A stretch of DNA of 17,555 nucleotides from Sphingobium sp. CCH11-B1 (lineage in GTDB: Bacteria > Pseudomonadota > Alphaproteobacteria > Sphingomonadales > Sphingomonadaceae), in assembly GCF_001556865.1 (NCBI RefSeq), contig NZ_LSJY01000034.1, positions 1-17,555 of the forward strand, read 5' to 3'. Under the pieces are notes generated by a model. The model saw nothing but the letters and a program-made list of their open reading frames with translations, did no database searches and had not been told where the DNA came from. Positions 14,495 to 17,555 of the stretch are shown here, piece by piece. Position 1 is the stretch's first letter; every line of letters starts with the position of its first letter. The position numbers were made by a program, and so were the translations under genes.

Positions 14495-16225
14495 TTAGAG
14501 GTTCCAAGTTGCGCGGGGGTCGGTAGCCACTCGCAATAACGGCCTGTCGATGAGCAACGAAAACACATCACCTGCCGCAAATCCTGCCGGACGGAAGTTC
14601 GTGAAAACGGCAAGGTCGAGAGTGGCATAATCACCATCTGCCGGCATTTGAAACAACGCTGAAATCCAGTGCTGTCCCCGTGCGTCATCACTGTACGTCT
14701 TCGTGTTGTTGTAGGCGATGGAGTCGATTTGTCCGGGCTGCACGTCAACCCGCACCGTGCCGGCGCTGGATTTTAGCGTTGCCTGTAGAAACACGTTCGC
14801 CGGCCCTTTAGCCCCCCTTGTATCCACACGTACGGAGACACGCACCCAGCCCCCCGCTGGGACCTGAGTTGGCGTCAGGGCGTACTGCGGGAACGTGAAC
14901 CGGGACTGGTGCCACGGTGCCGCGTCCGCGACCGGCGAGATGAGAAGGATTTGCTTGTTGACCGTGCTGGACTGCGTCCCTGACTTCCCGCACTTCTGGC
15001 GGGAGGATGAGGTCCCTCGCGACATGTAGGCATTACAGCCCGTCGCAACGCCAGCGGCCGTTATTTCGCCGGTCGGGTCAACGTCAGTTCCCACGACAAA
15101 ATTGGTCGTGTTGCCGCCTGTACGGGTGCCGGTGGTCCCAGGAAGGTTGTAAGTCGCCTGGGGCAGCAAATTGGATACGGCGGGATCGACGTTAAAGCGC
15201 GTGGCGGCGGTCGTGGCCGGTGCCATCACTGCATGGATGAGGTTGCCTACCAAGTACGTCCCGTTGCCGTTTAAATGCACCGTGACGGCCCCAGATTCCT
15301 CTAGGAAATACTTGGGGTTCGGTTGGACATCCCCCGGAACTCGCAGCGCATCGTACGCATCCACCACGCCAAGGACTCCGGTTTTACCGGCTTGGTCGCG
15401 AATGAAGGCGTTGACCGTCTGGACAATGGTGTGCCGGACATCCCCGGCGTTCCAGTTGCGCGGATAAATTGTCACCGGGACGACGTAAATTCCTGCCTGG
15501 ACGAAGGCCGCGATTGTCGCCTTGATCTGCGCGATGACGTAGTCAGCGGTTGGGGCAGACGAGCTCCCGTCGATGTCGCCGCTGTGTATCGTATTGGTGC
15601 CCAAGGAGTTAAGAATGGCGACTTGGGGAGCCCGCGCGACCGCGTAGGGTATCCGGGCAAGGATGCCACCGCCCGGAAGGCTGCTGTTGCTTTGGTTACG
15701 GAAGTGATCTCCGCCCAATCCCTGGTTAGCCCCATTGAAGCCCCGACTTAAGGGGTCCATTGGGTCCGCCCATGTATCGATGTTGAAGCGGGGGTCCTTA
15801 GCCCACGCCGCCACAACTGGCCCCTTGTAGGTCGCAGCAGGGATAGTAGCACCTGTCCCGCCAAAGATTGCGTGGTTGAACTGCGACTGACTGTCGCCGA
15901 ACATTACGACCTTTGGCATCGTCAACGGTAAGACAGGCAGTGCAGCCCCGCCAATCACCACCGAGGAAGTGGAGCCCATGGCGTCCTTCACGGTAACTGT
16001 GGCAGTGCCCACGGATGCCGGCGTCCCGCTTACCACGCCAGTCTTGGCGTTGATGGTAATACCTCCAGGGGCCGCAGCGAGGGTGAAAAGGTACGGAGCG
16101 AAACCGCCCATCACGGTCGGGGTCCAACTAAACGGCTGTCCCGCAGCAAACGGCGGAGAAGCGGCGCTCACGATTGGGCGTACGGTACCTCCGCCAAAGG
16201 AAGAAATGCTAAGAAATCTGGCCAT
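14495..16225 (-). CDS. Ig-like + SGNH/GDSL hydrolase virion-type protein
   Basis: The protein is 576 residues. Residues about 18-93 form a putative-Ig (He_PIG) domain (AAPGGITINAKTGVVSGTPA). Residues about 103-340 form an SGNH hydrolase: block I MFGDSQS with Ser112, block II NQGLGG, block III LGTNT with Asn211, and block V VHLNGNG with His317. The usual Asp three residues before that His is Val314. Residues about 345-576 are beta-rich with VRVSVRVDT and LDLAVF, like a carbohydrate-binding sandwich. Such enzymes often remove acetyl or acyl groups from surface sugars. The ATG at 16225 overlaps the upstream TGA by one base (TGATG); a longer frame to 16360 would overlap that gene and is rejected. 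There is no signal peptide, so it is likely carried on the virion rather than secreted. Its position between the terminase genes is unusual. Confidence 0.82.
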   Translation of the reverse strand: MARFLSISSFGGGTVRPIVSAASPPFAAGQPFSWTPTVMGGFAPYLFTLAAAPGGITINAKTGVVSGTPASVGTATVTVKDAMGSTSSVVIGGAALPVLPLTMPKVVMFGDSQSQFNHAIFGGTGATIPAATYKGPVVAAWAKDPRFNIDTWADPMDPLSRGFNGANQGLGGDHFRNQSNSSLPGGGILARIPYAVARAPQVAILNSLGTNTIHSGDIDGSSSAPTADYVIAQIKATIAAFVQAGIYVVPVTIYPRNWNAGDVRHTIVQTVNAFIRDQAGKTGVLGVVDAYDALRVPGDVQPNPKYFLEESGAVTVHLNGNGTYLVGNLIHAVMAPATTAATRFNVDPAVSNLLPQATYNLPGTTGTRTGGNTTNFVVGTDVDPTGEITAAGVATGCNAYMSRGTSSSRQKCGKSGTQSSTVNKQILLISPVADAAPWHQSRFTFPQYALTPTQVPAGGWVRVSVRVDTRGAKGPANVFLQATLKSSAGTVRVDVQPGQIDSIAYNNTKTYSDDARGQHWISALFQMPADGDYATLDLAVFTNFRPAGFAAGDVFSLLIDRPLLRVATDPRATWNL

Positions 16226-16617
16226 CAGGGGACCCGCGCCAGCGTGGCGGCTGCGCCAGACGTGCTTGTCAAAAGGACGCGCACGACTGCGCCAGAGCCG
16301 AGAGAGACTCCGGTTCCGGCCGTGGTGTCGGCGGACGCCTTCGAAAGGACGTCTAGCCACGTAGTGGCGTCAGGTCCGAGAACCTGGAGCTTGACGGTCC
16401 CGTATGCCGTCGCCGTCTGGCAGAATATGTAATCGCCGCCGTAAACGGTAACCGGCGCTGACGCTACGTTTGCCGAGACCAACGGAAAGGCCTCGCGCAG
16501 GCCGCCCGTAGGTAATGGGGCAGCTTGTGTCACAAAAACCGCATCCCCCTCTTCGGCCCCGTAGGTAAGCGCGATAGGGCTGATATTTCCGAAGAGCTTC
16601 CGGATACTAATTTTCAT
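16225..16617 (-). CDS. Hypothetical beta-rich protein coupled to the SGNH hydrolase
   Basis: The protein is 130 residues with few charges and many Ala, Thr, Ser, Gly and Val. A beta-strand-rich pattern (APVTVYGGDYIFCQTATAYG, VKLQVLGPDATTWLDVL, then GTGVSLGSGAVVRVLLTS) resembles small jelly-roll or decoration-type virion proteins. There is no signal peptide; the first residues are MKISIRKLFGN. Its stop overlaps the SGNH hydrolase start, so the two are likely made together and may interact. It starts 10 bases after the putative small terminase gene. No family is recognised with certainty. Confidence 0.72.
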   Translation of the reverse strand: MKISIRKLFGNISPIALTYGAEEGDAVFVTQAAPLPTGGLREAFPLVSANVASAPVTVYGGDYIFCQTATAYGTVKLQVLGPDATTWLDVLSKASADTTAGTGVSLGSGAVVRVLLTSTSGAAATLARVP

Positions 16618-16627
16618 CTAGGTTTCT

Positions 16628-17158
16628 TTATTCTTCCGCCATCTCGTCAAGGATGTCCTCGGCGGTGCGGACCGTTACTTCGCTCTTCTGAGCGGGCTTA
16701 GCTTTGGTGAAGTCGAGGATGAGGCGGGCGGCCGCGATCTTGTCTTTCGGGCTCTCCGCTGTCCTCAGGGTCTCTATAGTGGTTTGCAGAGCCTCGGCGG
16801 CCCTGGGGTCGTCGGGAACCTGTCCGGCGTCCTTCATGCGCTGCATGATCCTCTTGGCGTCTAGGCGAGCGATCTCCTGGACCTCCGCCCATTGTGCGTT
16901 CGTGAGGTCTCGGGGCTTGCCGGGGGTTGTGTTCTTTGCGTAGTTGCCCTTGCGGGCTTCGATGAGCTGCCGGCTGAGAGCCGAGCGCTCCTCGGGGGTC
17001 TTGCCGGCCCATGGGCCCCTAGCCGCCATCTTCGGCGGCCGTTTAGGTTTCGGCGGGGGGTTGGTCAGCTCCGCCATGACGAATGTTTCAATCGTCTTTG
17101 GCTTGTTCTTGACCCCCGGAGGTCTGCCGCGTGGGCGACCAGTGGGCTTCGTGGGCAT
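16628..17158 (-). CDS. terS: Putative terminase small subunit
   Basis: The protein is 176 residues. The basic N-terminus contains the AT-hook-like GRPRGRPPG followed by KNKPKT, suited to DNA binding. The middle is helical and basic (GPWAGKTPEERSALSRQL; AQWAEVQEIARLDAKRIMQR). The C-terminal part (SPKDKIAAARLILDFTKAKP, then QKSEVTV and an acidic tail) is much like the oligomerisation/C-terminal region of phage small terminases. It would recognise phage DNA and regulate the large subunit. Two genes separate it from terL rather than the usual direct adjacency. The start ATG has no good Shine-Dalgarno and is preceded by a hairpin-rich leader (17175-17212). A general phage DNA-binding protein is the alternative. 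Confidence 0.68.
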   Translation of the reverse strand: MPTKPTGRPRGRPPGVKNKPKTIETFVMAELTNPPPKPKRPPKMAARGPWAGKTPEERSALSRQLIEARKGNYAKNTTPGKPRDLTNAQWAEVQEIARLDAKRIMQRMKDAGQVPDDPRAAEALQTTIETLRTAESPKDKIAAARLILDFTKAKPAQKSEVTVRTAEDILDEMAEE

Positions 17159-17174
17159 GTAATTTCGAGGTGAT

Positions 17175-17212
17175 GGCCGCCCCTTGACCCTTTCGGGACA
17201 GCGGGGACGGCC
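17175..17212 (-). promoter_or_regulatory. GNRA-capped RNA hairpin upstream of putative terS
   Basis: On the minus strand GGCCG pairs with CGGCC, then (after one bulged base) CCCC pairs with GGGG. A 4x4 internal loop follows, and an inner CCC/GGG is capped by GAAA. It lies between the stop of the upstream gene (17224) and the terS ATG (17158). There is no T-run after it, so it is not a standard terminator. It could be an RNA-processing, stability or translation-control element in the polycistronic message. Confidence 0.5.
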
Positions 17213-17223
17213 GTATGTGGTGT

Positions 17224-17544
17224 TTAGTCTTCGACGGGTTCGATCATGTTGGTCCCGAGGATGCTTCCAAGGAACCTGGAACCCTGTTGGACCGATCGGG
17301 CCGCGTTGCGGTCCACCTTCGATCGGCGGGCCCGCTCTCGGGTCATCTCGCGGATTGCGGCGGCTATCTCTTCGAGGTCCGTGGACCCCATGATCTCCGC
17401 TATGCGCCCCTTGGCTTCGGCCTCTGCCTGCCCTCCGGACCCGATGGCCCGAACTGCGGTGAGAAGGCCTTCGCCCGGACGTCCGGCAAGAGCCTGGAAG
17501 ACACCCTTCGAGGCGGTTTCGATCGCTTGGTCCTGCTCTGCCAT
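17224..17544 (-). CDS. Hypothetical phage protein (start uncertain, at window edge)
   Basis: The visible part is 106 residues from an ATG at 17544, but the frame is still open to the window edge, so the gene may begin outside. No convincing ribosome-binding site is seen before that ATG. It is mostly helical with many charged residues (EAEAKGRIAEIMG, DLEEIAAAIREMTRERARRSK) and a final SVQQGSRFLGSILGTNM. I recognise no family. It lies 65 bases upstream of the putative small terminase gene and reads in the same direction, so it is probably part of the late operon and could be the end of a larger virion protein. Confidence 0.6.
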   Translation of the reverse strand: MAEQDQAIETASKGVFQALAGRPGEGLLTAVRAIGSGGQAEAEAKGRIAEIMGSTDLEEIAAAIREMTRERARRSKVDRNAARSVQQGSRFLGSILGTNMIEPVED

Positions 17545-17555
17545 TTCGGCAAGCC

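Noticed and set aside
14495..16360. Longer version of the SGNH hydrolase starting at 16360
   Set aside because: The extra 45 residues are Arg-rich, unlike a domain, and would overlap the upstream gene by 136 bases; the ATG at 16225 overlaps the upstream stop by one base.

Overview
The window is dominated by a tailed-phage genome, most likely a prophage, in a GC-rich bacterium. GC-rich codon use and the protein types suggest an alphaproteobacterium, but nothing here fixes the genus. From about 1.3 kb to the right edge every convincing gene is on the minus strand, so the phage reads right to left and continues beyond the window.

Layout in transcription order (right to left): an unidentified small protein (cut or nearly cut by the window edge); a putative small terminase; a small hypothetical protein; an Ig-like/SGNH-hydrolase virion-type protein; the large terminase; a P22-like portal with a long helical C-terminus; a short acidic protein; a scaffolding protein; an SU10-family (DUF5309) major capsid protein; an intrinsic terminator; a hypothetical protein; an SU10/P22-type head-tail adaptor; a 73-residue collagen-like mini-fibre; a 1080-residue tail fibre; a DUF4376 protein (fibre-assembly candidate); an XhlA-like holin/lysis accessory; and a strong terminator. 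Next come a small winged-helix regulator and a tyrosine integrase that are translationally linked. The genes are tightly packed, with 1-base overlaps or gaps of a few bases. The gene set fits a short-tailed (podovirus-like) phage: no tape measure or sheath gene is seen. Replication, endolysin, tail-nozzle and immunity genes are not in the window and would have to lie to the right.

The left 1.4 kb differs. It holds a doubtful small ORF, a perfect 21-bp inverted repeat, an AlpA/HTH_17-type DNA-binding protein, a complete tRNA-Leu(CAA), a short direct repeat resembling integrase arm sites, and a 39-base 5' half of a second tRNA-Leu that ends exactly after the anticodon loop, 35 bp from the integrase gene. 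This is the probable attachment region, but its geometry is not that of a simple attL.

The points most worth a second look are two adjacent fibre genes sharing one N-terminal anchor motif, the esterase-like gene placed inside the packaging module and lacking the usual catalytic Asp, the coupled regulator-integrase pair, and the unusual tRNA-half attachment region.
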